Counted from the first letter of the stretch, positions 8,782 through 17,876 are shown. The stretch: 64,000 nt of DNA from Streptomyces bottropensis ATCC 25435 (GCF_000383595.1 NZ_KB911581.1:5477519-5541518), one strand, 5' to 3'. The notes: generated by a model not told the origin, from the sequence alone. Program-made: numbers and translations.

Positions 8782-10290
8782 ATTCGGCGGTAGAGGTCAA
8801 TGCCGTGTCCGGTGGTGACCGCGTCGATCAGGGCCTGGAGGTCCGGGGGGTGGGTCTCTGTCCGTCCAGGATCGCCACCATCGGTTCAGGGTGGTGGCAG
8901 GGGTGAGCCAGGCGCGGACCGAACGTAATGCCTTGGGCCAGCAGGGCTGTTGGGGCTGGTGGTGTCCGGTTGGTCCCCCTCTCTGGCCCCTCGTCGGGGC
9001 ACGGGTCCGGGGCGGTGGCATCCAGGGGTCCGGGTGGGGCGAACCACTGGTCCCAGCAGAAGGAGAAGGCGCAGTTGACCAGGGTCTGGTGGCGGCGGAT
9101 GGCGCGGTCGGAGCGGACCTGGAAGTCGGCCCAGCCGAGTTCGTCCTTGATCTGTTTGTAGCTCTGCTCGATCCACGGGCGCAGGCCGTAGAGGCGGACG
9201 ATCTCGGCGAGGTCGGCCGGCGGATGCGGGCCGGCGGCGGCGTGGGGTGCGTCCGGGTGGGGCAGGTTGGTGGCCAGGTACCAGGTGGCCTTCTCCGGCA
9301 GCCGGGCTGGGTCGGTGGTGGCCACGACCAGACGGCAGGATGAATCGGGGCCGTAGCCGCCCAGTCGGGCATCGGCGGCCCACCAGGTCTCACTGTGCCC
9401 GTCGCGGAAGTGACGCTCAACGGGTGTCCAGTCGCCGGGACGCCTTGCATCCTTCCAGGTCAGGACGTGAGCCGCTTCGATGGGGGTGTGCGGCTGGTCG
9501 GCCGGGGCCCAGGTGCCGCGGTGCGGCTTGAGCGCGACGACGTAGGCCAGGCCGGCCTCGCGCAGTGCGAGATACCAGGTGTCACTGACGGAGTAGGCAC
9601 AGTCGGCGACCACGGCCCGGCAGCTGAAGCCCGCCTCCTTGCCCCGGGCCGCGAGGGCAGCGGACAGCTGTGGTTTCGTGCGGAAGGCCGGATCGGCCCG
9701 GCCGCGGGGGAAGTGGTGGGCGGGGGTGTAGGGGTGCGCGTGCAGCGGGTAGTAGACGCGGCCGTCGGTCCACACCGTGGTCACCGTGACGATGCCGTTG
9801 TCCGTCTTGCCCAGCCGGCCCAGCCACTGCCGGCCCACGTGCGCGGTCGCTCGGCCGTCCTTGCGGTCCCCGGAGTCGTCGATCACGATGACCCCGCCGT
9901 CGTGCGGAGCCGTCGCCGGCTCCTCGCGCAGCAGTTCAAGCCGCCGGTCGTTGATCTGCTCGGCCTCCCAGGGCGACTCGGACAGGAAGAACTGCAGCCG
10001 CTGCACCCCTGGCTTCCCCGCACCGGCCACCGGCTCCGCCCCGGCCAGGCAGGTGATCGTTTTGTTCCGCTCCCGCGGCGCCAGCAGCCCGGTCAGATAC
10101 TCACGAAACCCCCGCCGCTGGGCCAGGCTGAAGAAGAGGTCGTCGAACCGGGCCACGTAGTCCTCCAGCGGCCCCGGCGCAGGCGGACACGGATGGCGAG
10201 GAGTCATCTTCAGCCCCCAACAAGGCAGTTGGCCCCTATCACCGGCCTACGACCAACCCGACCCGTCGTCAACCCACACCACCGCCGGAC
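8782..10290 (-). mobile_element. IS701-family insertion sequence
   Basis: 1509 bp. The left end begins ATTCGGCGGTAG and the right end, read inward on the other strand, begins GTCCGGCGGTGG, so the termini are imperfect inverted repeats. Both sides are flanked by TTAA (8778-8781 and 10291-10294), which fits a 4-bp target duplication for this family. It carries the transposase on the minus strand and separates the relaxase remnant from the next small gene. Confidence 0.7.
8828..10207 (-). CDS. IS701-family DDE transposase, probably frameshifted near its C-terminus
   Basis: 459 residues. The three acidic residues of the DDE catalytic triad lie in 'VIVIDDSGDRKDG', 'AVVADCAYSVSDTWY' and 'PWIEQSYKQIKDELGWADF', in the order seen in IS701 transposases. 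The last ~30 residues look foreign. The expected C-terminal sequence ('ALRSVRAWLTP' followed by 'RWWRSW') is found in the neighbouring frame down to about 8797. A one-base indel near 8930 has therefore changed the tail, and activity is uncertain. Confidence 0.82.
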   Translation of the reverse strand: MTPRHPCPPAPGPLEDYVARFDDLFFSLAQRRGFREYLTGLLAPRERNKTITCLAGAEPVAGAGKPGVQRLQFFLSESPWEAEQINDRRLELLREEPATAPHDGGVIVIDDSGDRKDGRATAHVGRQWLGRLGKTDNGIVTVTTVWTDGRVYYPLHAHPYTPAHHFPRGRADPAFRTKPQLSAALAARGKEAGFSCRAVVADCAYSVSDTWYLALREAGLAYVVALKPHRGTWAPADQPHTPIEAAHVLTWKDARRPGDWTPVERHFRDGHSETWWAADARLGGYGPDSSCRLVVATTDPARLPEKATWYLATNLPHPDAPHAAAGPHPPADLAEIVRLYGLRPWIEQSYKQIKDELGWADFQVRSDRAIRRHQTLVNCAFSFCWDQWFAPPGPLDATAPDPCPDEGPERGTNRTPPAPTALLAQGITFGPRLAHPCHHPEPMVAILDGQRPTPRTSRP

Positions 10291-10294
10291 TTAA

Positions 10295-10645
10295 TTAGGG
10301 GTTCCACGAGTCGCTTTCGAAAATCCACCGGAAGTCGTAATTGGCCCCATTGAGAGCGAACTTGGTCGTTCTCACCTGATTGTCCCACGGGTCATAATCC
10401 CGCTTGCTGAACGCCTGGGAGCCGAGGTCGTCGTCCTCGAAAGTGTCCTCTTCCCTCAGCCTGACCTGGACGTCCCTGTCGGTGATGTTGTAGTGGATAT
10501 GGCTGAGGTCTACTACGGAACCTCCCTCCATGCCCTGGGGGCCCCAGAGCACCTGACCGTTGAACATCATGTATGCCTCGTCATCGCCGCCGCCCCTGGA
10601 GGTCTCGATGCACCTCAGCTCTAGGGCCCAAAGATTGATGGTCAT
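10295..10645 (-). CDS. Small acidic protein of unknown function
   Basis: 116 residues. ATG 10645 is chosen because GGAGG lies five bases upstream; a longer in-frame version to 10699 is less likely. The protein is rich in Asp/Glu and aromatics ('WALELRCIETS', 'DEAYMMFNGQVLWG', 'EEDTFEDDDLG'). The pattern recalls beta-sandwich C2-like domains with acidic loops, but no family could be named. Its TAA stop begins directly beside the TTAA target duplication of the IS701 element, so the insertion just missed the gene. Confidence 0.55.
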   Translation of the reverse strand: MTINLWALELRCIETSRGGGDDEAYMMFNGQVLWGPQGMEGGSVVDLSHIHYNITDRDVQVRLREEDTFEDDDLGSQAFSKRDYDPWDNQVRTTKFALNGANYDFRWIFESDSWNP

Positions 10646-10829
10646 GGCTGCCTCCATGTCGATGCAGTACTTCACTATCAGGCTCGAACATACGGGCACG
10701 GCTCGCCACCGGGGCGGCGTCCCCGTCGTCCAGCTGCTGCTGCCCAGTGAGGTAGCCGACCCTCACCAGCCACACCACATACACCAGCACGGCGGCCACG
10801 ATCAGCGCTCACATCGCATGCCCCGCCCG

Positions 10830-11219
10830 GCGCCGCCGACTCGCCTGTTTCAGCGGGAGTGGCCCGGCTTCAGCCGGTCCATGTGCATGCCGGTGAGCCG
10901 GGTCCGAGCCCGCGTCGCCGGGTCCGCCGTGTGGTGCGAGGCGCGGCCCTCTCCTGGGCCGTGGTCCTCTCCTCGCCGTTGGCAAGCCCGAGGTGCCGTC
11001 GCGCGTCAGCGGTGGCTGCGAGGACGGGGGCCAGGGCGTGGGCCGTGTCCGGTCCGAGCACGGACAACGCCCCGGCGAGGGTGTCGATCGCCTCCAGGAC
11101 ATCCTCCGTAGCCTGCGTGTTCCAGCTTTGCGGCCCGGCTATGTCAGCGAGATGGCAGGCATGTCGGCGATCTCTTCGGCGTACTGCTGCACCACGGGCC
11201 TGGCGTTCTGCGGTTCCAT
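10830..11219 (-). pseudogene. Frameshifted small plasmid-type gene
   Basis: Starts with ATG 11219 as 'MEPQNARPVVQQYAEEIADM', stops at a TAG, and resumes in another frame as 'NTQATEDVLEAIDTLAGAL' and 'LAPVLAATADARRHLGL'. Both pieces have coding character and look like one helical protein of unknown function often seen beside Streptomyces plasmid genes. Downstream, near 10720-10799, a short hydrophobic segment ('AAVLVYVVWLVRVGYL') may be a relic of a small membrane (spread-type) protein. Confidence 0.4.
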
Positions 11220-11270
11220 GCCCGTGCAACGCGTCCCGGACACAAAAGATCACGACACGTGCCGGCGGGG

Positions 11271-11640
11271 TCAGCGGGCGAGGGTGACCTCGACGACCGT
11301 ATTCGGGCAGCCGTCGAGGACTTCGGCGAGTGCGGCCTGTTCGGCCGGGTCGATCACGAGGCCCCAGCGGGTTTTGACGGCGGTCCAGTCGGTGGCGTAG
11401 GTGCAGCGGTAGTCGGCGGCGGGCGGCTGCCAGGTGGCGGGGTCCTGGTCGGACTTGGAGCGGTTGGACGTGGCGGAGACAGCGATGAGAGCGCGGGGTT
11501 CGTCGAGGTCGTTGGCGTAGGCCTGGCGTTCGGCCGGGGGGCATCCGGAGGCGCCGGAGTCCCAGGATTCGGCGAGGGGGACGAGGTGGTCGATGTCGAG
11601 GGCGCGGGCCACGGTGAAGGAGGTGTCGTCGTATGGCGAG
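11271..11640 (-). pseudogene. C-terminal fragment of an HNH endonuclease
   Basis: Only the last ~120 residues are recognisable: 'ALDIDHLVPLAESWDSGAS' with the DH of the HNH core, then 'NDLDEPRALIAVSATSNRSK' and 'YRCTYATDWTAVKTRWGL'. This is the conserved end of secreted or plasmid HNH nucleases of Streptomyces. The N-terminal half is missing: at about 11645 the sequence changes abruptly to an unrelated plus-strand fragment. A longer open frame reaching 12674 is not homologous upstream of this point. Confidence 0.6.
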
Positions 11641-11883
11641 TGCCAGGAGCCGCTCGTGGAGGAGCTCGCGGTGGAGGTCATGGCGCAGCTGCCGGACGAC
11701 CGGGCCCGGCGGGAGGTGCTGGCGCTCGTGGAGGTCGCGCGGATGGATCCGAGGGTCTGGCCCGATGTGCGTGACCCGGGCTCCGTGGAGGAGATCCGGG
11801 AGGCGTTCGGACGGCGCTGCTGGATCCAGTACATGCCGCATGCCGGTGCGATCGAGGTCCGTGACATCGGCTGGGCGGGCTGA
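11641..11883 (+). pseudogene. C-terminal fragment of a small RelE/ParE-like protein (tentative)
   Basis: An open stretch encoding about 80 residues, with good coding bias only from 'PLVEELAVEVMAQLPDD' onward. It ends 'FGRRCWIQYMPHAGAIEVRDIGWAG', which has the look of the last strands of a small RelE/ParE-fold protein. The 5' end is lost at the junction with the HNH fragment, so no start codon can be assigned. Family assignment is a guess. Confidence 0.3.
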
Positions 11884-12217
11884 TTGTCAGCGGCAGCAGA
11901 GTTCCTCGGACCAGTGCCCGGAGCGCGCCCCCAGCCCGACAGCGTGCATCCGGGAATCACTGGTGCCGGGCAGTCCCCTCCTCCGCGACTGACAGCGGGA
12001 TTGATGCTGGGCTCCTGTGCGGTCACCGGGGTCTCCTGGGCTGAGGACATGGCGGGCGATCCGAGCGCACGCGGGAACACCAACGTCCCGGCCCTGTCCG
12101 GACAACGGGCGGCCCGGGCGCCGGGCGCGTCCGACCCTGACCGGACTGCCCGGCGACTACCGCACTGGCCTGGTCCGCCGCCCCGCTCAGCACCACTGCG
12201 AGCGCGCTGTACGGGAA

Positions 12218-12742
12218 CTACGAGAGGTCGATGGGGACTGTCCGCGACCGCTCCCACAGCGGGCGGGCATGCCCGGTCCCCTCGCAGTGGAAGCACTGGC
12301 CGGCCACGGGTGTGCGGGCGCCGGGAGTGCTGATGCCGAGGGTGCCGATGGATTCCCGCAGGAGCTTGGTGAGGCCTGCGATGTGGCCGGTGTGCAGCGC
12401 CAGTTCCTGCCTCCTGCCGACCGTGACCTCCAGCTCGATGTCGGGCACGAGAGCGGACTCGCCGATCCGACTGTCCCCGGAGAGGCCGCGCGTCACCGTA
12501 TTGATCAGGTCGTGAAGGCGGCCCAGCGTCTCTGTCCCGGACAGTCCCACCCGCGCCGCGAGGACGATGTCGTCCGGTTCCATGAACGACAGCAGCGCCG
12601 ACGGCCGCTCGAACGGCACGCTGCGGCCGACCGGCTCGGGGTGGGCTGCGTGGAGACGGGACATCGCGTACCACAGATCTCCCGGATAGCCGTCATGGTT
12701 CTCCCGCGTCGATTCCTTCTCCTGTTGCCTGTTGAGCCTCAT
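12218..12742 (-). CDS. Hypothetical plasmid protein with a CxxC motif
   Basis: 174 residues, coherent coding bias throughout. Near the C-terminus 'GQCFHCEGTGHARPLWE' holds a CxxC followed by Gly/His, which could be a zinc knuckle. The middle is helical ('LGRLHDLINTVTRGLSGD', 'ALHTGHIAGLTKLLRESIG'). No family recognised. It lies between the replication-relaxation gene and the HNH fragment on the same strand, a usual position for unknown genes of Streptomyces integrative plasmids. Confidence 0.6.
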   Translation of the reverse strand: MRLNRQQEKESTRENHDGYPGDLWYAMSRLHAAHPEPVGRSVPFERPSALLSFMEPDDIVLAARVGLSGTETLGRLHDLINTVTRGLSGDSRIGESALVPDIELEVTVGRRQELALHTGHIAGLTKLLRESIGTLGISTPGARTPVAGQCFHCEGTGHARPLWERSRTVPIDLS

Positions 12743-12973
12743 GGCTGCCTCCCGGTTGATGACATCGGAGTACCTGAGTACGCCGTGGCCAGGGCGCGGT
12801 ACGCGCCGTGGCCCTCGTCATCCCGCCGGGTGGCGCGGCGACTTCGGGAGCCGTCCCGCAGCGTGGTCCCGCGGTTGCGTCTCGGGCGTGCCCGGGTCAG
12901 GTCTGCTGCCGCTCCGGACGACGGCTGTTGGGTGAGGGAGCGTCGTCGTCTCCGGCGGGCCTGCTCCGCCCCT

Positions 12974-14022
12974 TCAGCGGCCTATGGGCTCCGGGTAGCG
13001 CTCGCGGCGTTGGTCCGGGTCGTCGACGCCGATCTCGTACCAGGGCTCGCCGCGCTGCAGCCGGGGCAGGGTGTTCACCCAGACCGCGATGGCGATGCCG
13101 TGCACGTCGGTGGTGAGGGCCTGGCGGCGGTTGTCGAGCAGGTGCTCCTCCTTGCCCGCCAGAACGACGTGCAGCCGCGGGAAGGTCTGGGAGCGGGTGT
13201 AGCGGTGGCACTGCCAGAACGGGAACGTGCGGCCGATGGTGCCGCGGGCTCCCTCCCAGACGCGGTGCCCGGCGTATCGCTCGTAGTCCCAGACCTCCTT
13301 GGCGAGGCGGGCCTGGGACATGGTGCCGTTGTCGAGCTCGAAGAGGCGCACCTCGCTGGTCTGGGTCGGCACGGCGAGCACGGCGTCGGTGTTGAAGCTC
13401 AGGCCGGTCTCCTTGATGGCGTGGTTCACCTCCACCTGCCAGTCGGTCAGATGCTCACGGCCGCCGGCGGGGAACGTGGCGGTGTAGGCGAGGGTCGTGT
13501 CGGTCACCGCGACGCCGTGCGGGCCGAGCCCAGCCTTCACGGCCTTCACGCCGGTGCCGGCCTTCGGGCGGGGCGGCAGCTCGTTGCCGTCGGCCAGAGC
13601 CTTCTGCCCCGCCGGAGTCAGGTTCCAGATCTGATGCTTGCCCACCTTGCCGTTCGTCTCCGCCAGCCCCAGCCGTCCCGATCCTCCGCCGTGATCACCT
13701 GAGCCATCTGCCGGGCCGTGGCTATCCGCACGCACCCCAGCAACCGCAGCGCATCAGCCCGCACCTTCCCGGCCGTGGGAGTGGATTTCTTCCCCTTCGC
13801 TGGCACTTCAGGGGAAGGGAGAAAGGTGTCAGCGTGCCGGGAGGCCCCCTGGCGGACGGCGTGAGCTGCAGTGATGGGCACTACGTTGGAATCGTTCGCG
13901 GCACTGGACGCGGCACTGCTTCCCGGGCCGCCGAACGAATGCTCAGCACGCCTTGAGCAGGTGGGGCGCGGCTCGGGTTCGGGCTGCCGGGCACTGCTGT
14001 ACGTCATGAGAAGGTTCCTCAC
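12974..14022 (-). pseudogene. Replication-relaxation family protein, internally deleted or frameshifted
   Basis: Two frames make one protein. The N-terminal part (14022 to about 13690) ends in a winged-helix-like 'ALRLLGCVRIATARQMAQV'. The C-terminal part starts near 13670 with 'GLAETNGKVGKHQIWNLT' and runs to 12974 with 'TYTATFPAGG'-like strands and 'RLHVVLAGKEEHLLDNRR'. This layout, a winged helix plus a nuclease-like alpha/beta domain, is that of Replic_Relax proteins, which start plasmid replication or mobilisation. The join lacks roughly 20 residues and shifts frame, so the gene is dead unless misread. Confidence 0.6.
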
Positions 14023-14043
14023 GCCAATGGCGCGGTGGCCGGG

Positions 14044-14288
14044 GCCAGCTCATCGACTACGACGCAGAGCATGACACAGAGTTGGTGGAAACCCTCTCGC
14101 GCTACTTCGACTGCGGAGGCAACTACGACGATGCGGCCGCCGCCCTGACAGTCCACCGCAGCACCCTGCGCTACCGGCTGCAGCGTATCCGTGAGATCAG
14201 CGACCGCGACCTGGCGGATGTGGACACTCGGCTCAATCTGCAGGTGGCGACACGCGTCTGGAAAATCATCCTGAGTGGACGGCGCTGA
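14044..14288 (+). pseudogene. C-terminal HTH fragment of a PucR/CdaR-type regulator
   Basis: About 80 residues from 'LIDYDAEHDTELVETLSRYF' through 'AAALTVHRSTLRYRLQRIREI' to the stop. This is the helix-turn-helix that ends PucR-family regulators, with the usual 'VHRSTLRYRL' recognition helix. Everything N-terminal is missing; upstream sequence belongs to the opposite-strand replication gene. A truncated relic left by rearrangement. Confidence 0.55.
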
Positions 14289-14450
14289 CCGCAGTCCTCA
14301 CAATCCGGCTCCCCCATCAGCCCGCACCGGCGCACGCGAAGCACGGGCAGCGTTCTCCCAGGGGACCTCGGTCACCGGGAATCCCCGTCAGGACGGCTAC
14401 GTCACAGGTTCTGGCACCGCTTGGCGATATAACTGCGCGGCCTCGCGTAA

Positions 14451-15335
14451 GAGGCCCTAACAGAAGTTGTTGATCATGTGACTTTCGGGTTGGGTGGTCG
14501 TTGGTCTGGTCGTGGGGAAACGTCAGTCGCGGCCGTGGATCGTGTCGGATGAACTGTGGTCGCTCATCGAGCCGTTGCTGCCCGGGCCGGGTCCGAAGCT
14601 GGTGGAGGGCAGGCCGCGGGTGCCGGATCGGCAGGCGTTGTGCGGGATCCTGTTCGTGCTGCACACCGGTATCCAGTGGGAGTACCTGCCGCAGGAGCTG
14701 GGCTTCGGTTCGGGGATGACATGCTGGCGGCGTCTGGCCGCGTGGAACGAGGCCGGTGTATGGGAAAAGCTGCACGTGGTGCTGCTGAGGAAGCTGCGGG
14801 CCGCGAAGAAGCTCGACTGGTCGCGGGCGGTGATCGACTCCTCCCACGTCCGGGCAGCTCGGCGCGGCCCAAAAGCGGGCCCAGCCCGGTCGACCGCGCA
14901 CGGCCGGGCAGCAAGCACCACGTCCTCACCGACGGACAGGGCATTCCGCTCGCAGTCTCGCTGACCGGTGGAAACAGCAACGACGTCACGCAGTTGCTGC
15001 CTCTGCTGGACAAGGTTCCGGCCGTGGCCGGCGTCGTCGGCCGGCCCAGACGCCGACCCGACGCGCTCCTCGCAGACCGCGGCTACGACCACGACAAGTA
15101 CCGGCGCCTGCTGTGGGCGCGCGGCATCCGTCCCGTCATCGCCGAACGAGGCCAGCCACACGGCTCCGGCCTGGGCATCTTCCGCTACGTGGTCGAGCGC
15201 ACCATCGCCTGGCTGCACGGCTTCCGCCGACTGCGGATCCGCTGGGAACGACGCGACGACATCCACGAAGCCTTCCTCGGCCTCGCCACCTGCCTGATCA
15301 CCCACCGCCACGTACAACGCCTTTGTTAGGGCCTC
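14451..15335 (+). mobile_element. IS5-family element with two overlapping transposase frames
   Basis: 885 bp bounded by inverted repeats GAGGCCCTAACAG (left) and its near-complement ending GTTAGGGCCTC (right), with TAA on both outer sides (14448-14450 and 15336-15338) as a likely target duplication. It contains one transposase read in two frames. It sits exactly at the left tip of the next element, so this copy appears to have landed in that terminus. Confidence 0.75.
14512..15329 (+). CDS. IS5-family transposase made by -1 ribosomal frameshifting
   Basis: The first frame gives 'DELWSLIEPLLPGPGPKL' and 'VIDSSHVRAARRGPKAG' (first Asp of DDE), then runs to a stop at 14964. The rest, 'GSKHHVLTDGQGIPLAV', 'DALLADRGYDHDKYRRLL' and 'YVVERTIAWLHGFRRLRI', is in the -1 frame. 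The slippery heptamer C-CCA-AAA lies at 14868-14874 exactly where the switch is needed. Reading across gives 'RPKSGPSPVDRARPGSKHH', the normal family sequence. Two-frame IS5 transposases of this kind are known, so the element may be active. Confidence 0.75.
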
Positions 15336-15553
15336 TAAGAAGCCGTATCTCAACCGATCATGGAACGTGCAGGTCGAACAGGTTTCTCGCCGGGGTGATC
15401 TTCTGGCGGTCGGCGCATGAAGGCAGGGCCCCTTGGTAGCTCGGAGGTGCGAACCGAACCGAGCAGTACCAGGAGGCCCTGTTGTCGCAGTTGTACGCGC
15501 TTACGCCCGCTGTTCTCAACTTCGGCTCCCGATCGTGTGATTGCCTCGCGCAC

Positions 15554-16402
15554 GTGTACGGGAATGCGGCCGATCATCCGGACCGGGTCCGCCGCTATCC
15601 GTCGGACATGACGGACGCAGAGTGGGCGGCCATCCGGCCGTTGCTGCCGGTGCCGGCATGGCTTCAGGGGCGGGGCGGACAGCCCGAGGGCTACTGCCAC
15701 CGTCAGATGTTGGACGCGGTCCGGTATCTGGTCGCGGGCGGGATCTCCTGGCGGGCTATGCCCGCGGACTTCCCCGATTGGGGCCGTGTTTACGCCTTCT
15801 TCCGCCGCTGGCGCGAGCACGGGCTGATCACCGAGTTCCATGACCGGCTGCGCGGTCGGGTGCGTGAGCGCGAGGGCCGTGAGGCCGAGCCCACGGCCGG
15901 AATCATCGACGCGCAGTCGGTACGGGCCGCCGCGACGGTGCCGGCCGCCTCACGCGGCTACGACGGCGGGAAGAAGGTGCCGGGCCGCAAGCGGCACATC
16001 GTGACCGACTGCCTCGGCCTGCTCCTGGTCGCCTGCGTCACCGCCGCGAACATCGGCGACCGGGACGCCGCCGCGGGCCTGCTGAGGCGGCTGCGCCGCC
16101 TGCACCGCGACATCACCCTTGTCTGGGCCGACGGCGGCTACACCGGCGACCTCGTCGACTGGTGCCGGCAGGAACTCGCCCTCACCCTGCAGATCGTCAA
16201 GCGCACCGACGACATGAAGGGATTCGTGGTGCTGCCCAGGCGCTGGGTGGCAGAGCGCACATTCGCATGGCTGATGAACTCCCGCCGCCTGGCGAGGGAT
16301 TACGAAACTCTGCCCGCTACCAGCGAAGCGATGATCCGATGGTCGATGATCACGCGGATGGGCCGGCGTCTGGCAAGGCCACGGGCCGCCGGACAGCGCT
16401 GA
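15554..16402 (+). CDS. IS5-family DDE transposase
   Basis: About 282 residues from GTG 15554; an in-frame TTG at 15482 and ATG at 15608 are alternatives. The start of the conserved part is 'RYPSDMTDAEWAAIRPLLP'. Catalytic acidic residues fall in 'GIIDAQSVRAAATVP', 'VWADGGYTGDLVDWC' and 'AERTFAWLMNSRRLARDYE', the usual DDE spacing. No frameshift is needed. Its last 53 bases overlap the convergent passenger gene. Confidence 0.85.
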   Translation: MYGNAADHPDRVRRYPSDMTDAEWAAIRPLLPVPAWLQGRGGQPEGYCHRQMLDAVRYLVAGGISWRAMPADFPDWGRVYAFFRRWREHGLITEFHDRLRGRVREREGREAEPTAGIIDAQSVRAAATVPAASRGYDGGKKVPGRKRHIVTDCLGLLLVACVTAANIGDRDAAAGLLRRLRRLHRDITLVWADGGYTGDLVDWCRQELALTLQIVKRTDDMKGFVVLPRRWVAERTFAWLMNSRRLARDYETLPATSEAMIRWSMITRMGRRLARPRAAGQR

Positions 16403-16895
16403 ACGTCCCTGACGACTCCTGCACCAGCCACCCGCGCTCCGCCAGACGCCTGGCCTTCGAGCGCAGCCCCTCGACCTTCGCCGGCGTTGTCTCCAAGCCC
16501 AGCTCCACCGCGATCTCCCTGGCCTTCAGCGGCCCTCTGCCCGCTGATCGCCCCTCCTCCAGCACACCCAGAAGCCGCTGATAGTCCGGCGCCAGCACCG
16601 TCACCGGCAACCCGTCCCGCCAGGGCGGCACCATCGAGCCCGGCACGGGAGAGGACACGTGTTCCCGCTCCGCCCCGGCCCCGGTCACGGCAGTGGACTC
16701 AGCCGCAGAGACAGCCAGGGCCTCGACCAGCTCCTCCCGCGCGATCACCCGCCGGTCCAGCTCGATCTCCGCGGCCTCCAACACCTCAGTCAGCCGCGCG
16801 ACTTCCTCCCGCAGCCCTTCCACCCGGACCCGGGCAGCCGCCTCCCGCTCCTCCAACATTCCCAGCACCGACGCCACCGCGCACCCCTCGACCAT
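16350..16895 (-). CDS. IS passenger protein: coiled coil plus winged helix
   Basis: 181 residues. ATG 16895 is preferred over the TTG just before it. Residues ~10-60 form a charged coiled coil ('EEREAAARVRVEGLREEVAR', 'EIELDRRVIAREELVEAL'). After a Pro/Gly linker comes a C-terminal helix-turn-helix: 'DYQRLLGVLEE', then 'LKAREIAVELGLETTPAKVE', 'LRSKARRLAERGWLVQESSG'. The layout suggests a DNA-binding dimer. It lies inside the element's inverted repeats and faces the transposase, so it is part of the element. Function unknown; regulation of transposition or target binding is inference. Confidence 0.7.
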   Translation of the reverse strand: MVEGCAVASVLGMLEEREAAARVRVEGLREEVARLTEVLEAAEIELDRRVIAREELVEALAVSAAESTAVTGAGAEREHVSSPVPGSMVPPWRDGLPVTVLAPDYQRLLGVLEEGRSAGRGPLKAREIAVELGLETTPAKVEGLRSKARRLAERGWLVQESSGTFSAVRRPVALPDAGPSA

Positions 16896-16994
16896 CAAGC
16901 GGACACAAGACGCCGCATACTTCCCTCACTCCGAGCGAAACCATGCCTGACCAGCAGGAATCACACGATCCAGTTCGGTTGAGATACGGCTTCT

Positions 16995-17221
16995 CAGCAT
17001 TCCAACGCGGCCTCGCGGCCCTCGCCCAGTACATCCAGCGGGAAGGCAGAACCGTCGTTGGAAGGGCGCACATCGAAGAGTTGCCGGACAGTTCGGCGAT
17101 CAGGCTGGGGGTGTTTCTGAGTAACCAGAAGGCCAGGCGCGACCGTCTGGATACGGAGCAGCGAGCAGCCTTCGCTGAGCTGGGCTACACCTGGGCCGTA
17201 GAGCAGCCCGAGCGCGGCTGA
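16995..17221 (+). pseudogene. Helicase 3' fragment with a helicase-associated (HA) domain
   Basis: Directly after the IS right end the frame reads 'AFQRGLAALAQYIQREG', 'VVGRAHIEELPD' and 'RLGVFLSNQKARRDRL', ending 'ELGYTWAVEQPERG'. This is the HA domain repeated at the C-terminus of many Streptomyces plasmid helicases. The helicase core is gone; the 5' part must have been lost or lies across the insertion. Confidence 0.65.
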
Positions 17222-17785
17222 CAGCACGCCTGCAAGGTCAGGGGCGCCCGGCAGAACAGCCATGACCGCTCACGCAGCCACACCAACAATCACGGAGCCT
17301 GATCACTGATCACCGCGGACGACCCAACCTGATCACCCGGCCGCAAACTGACGAACCCCCACCTCAGACCGCGACACCAGAACCCGGCCCCACCCCCAAA
17401 ACGACCAAGCACCCTCAACTCCACCACACTGCAAACCGGTAACCCCAGATCAGGCCCTCGCTCGGTGATCAGAAAGCCTGCTCCTGGAGAGCACCGCACT
17501 CGCCGACCTCGGAGTCGAGTGGACGTGGGCAACGGTCGTGAGGGTTGTCAGCCGAGTGCGCCGCAGGGGTCGGTAGGGCCTTGCTCGCGAGGTCGCACGG
17601 CGGGCGCAGGCGGAGTCGCGGACGTTTCTTACTCCGCAGGACGGCGAGCGCGCCACGAGTCGGCGTGCGTTCTTCCGGGCTTGTGGGCCTGCGCCGATCG
17701 AGCCCGATACGCCGGGCGCCGTGTGGGGTGCGTCCGTGTCCGCCATCCTCCGTACGACGGCGCGGTAGCCGGGAGACGCACTTGC
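17222..17785. other. No recognised gene
   Basis: 564 bases between the helicase fragment and the small ORF at 17786. Open frames occur on both strands but show biased Arg/Pro/Ser composition and no motif, as expected of noncoding high-GC DNA. The part next to 17786 may be the 3' untranslated region of the small minus-strand ORF. Confidence 0.5.
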
Positions 17786-17860
17786 TCAATCGAGCGTTTT
17801 GCATGTCCCGGCCCGGGGGTCGCTTCTGGTTCGGCGTTGGTCGTTTGTCGTCGGTGTCAT
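17786..17860 (-). CDS. Possible 24-residue peptide gene
   Basis: A short frame, 'MTPTTNDQRRTRSDPRAGTC' plus four residues, starts at ATG 17860 with a strong ribosome binding site (AAGGAG, spacing 7). Just upstream, in the sense of transcription, is the 15-bp hairpin at 17877-17913. The peptide is polar with a single Cys near its end and has no signal sequence. It may be a true small protein, a leader or a fortuitous frame; the ribosome site is the main evidence. Confidence 0.3.
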   Translation of the reverse strand: MTPTTNDQRRTRSDPRAGTCKTLD

Positions 17861-17876
17861 GGTTTTTCTCCTTGGT

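Larger units (their letters stand above)
15338..16994 (+). mobile_element. IS5-family element with a convergent passenger gene
   Basis: A 20-bp perfect inverted repeat defines the ends: AGAAGCCGTATCTCAACCGA at 15338-15357 and its complement at 16975-16994. Between them lie a transposase on the plus strand and a second gene on the minus strand whose 3' ends overlap. At 1657 bp it is longer than a plain IS5 element because of the passenger. It has split a helicase gene, of which a 3' fragment remains at 16995-17221. Confidence 0.7.

Noticed and set aside
10581..10799. Small membrane protein gene 'AAVLVYVVWLVRVGYL'
   Set aside because: A hydrophobic segment exists but the frame overlaps the start of the small acidic gene at 10295-10645 and lacks a ribosome site; treated as possible debris.
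11271..12674. A 467-codon minus-strand protein ending in an HNH domain
   Set aside because: Homology stops at about 11640; upstream composition is that of shadow frames over other genes.
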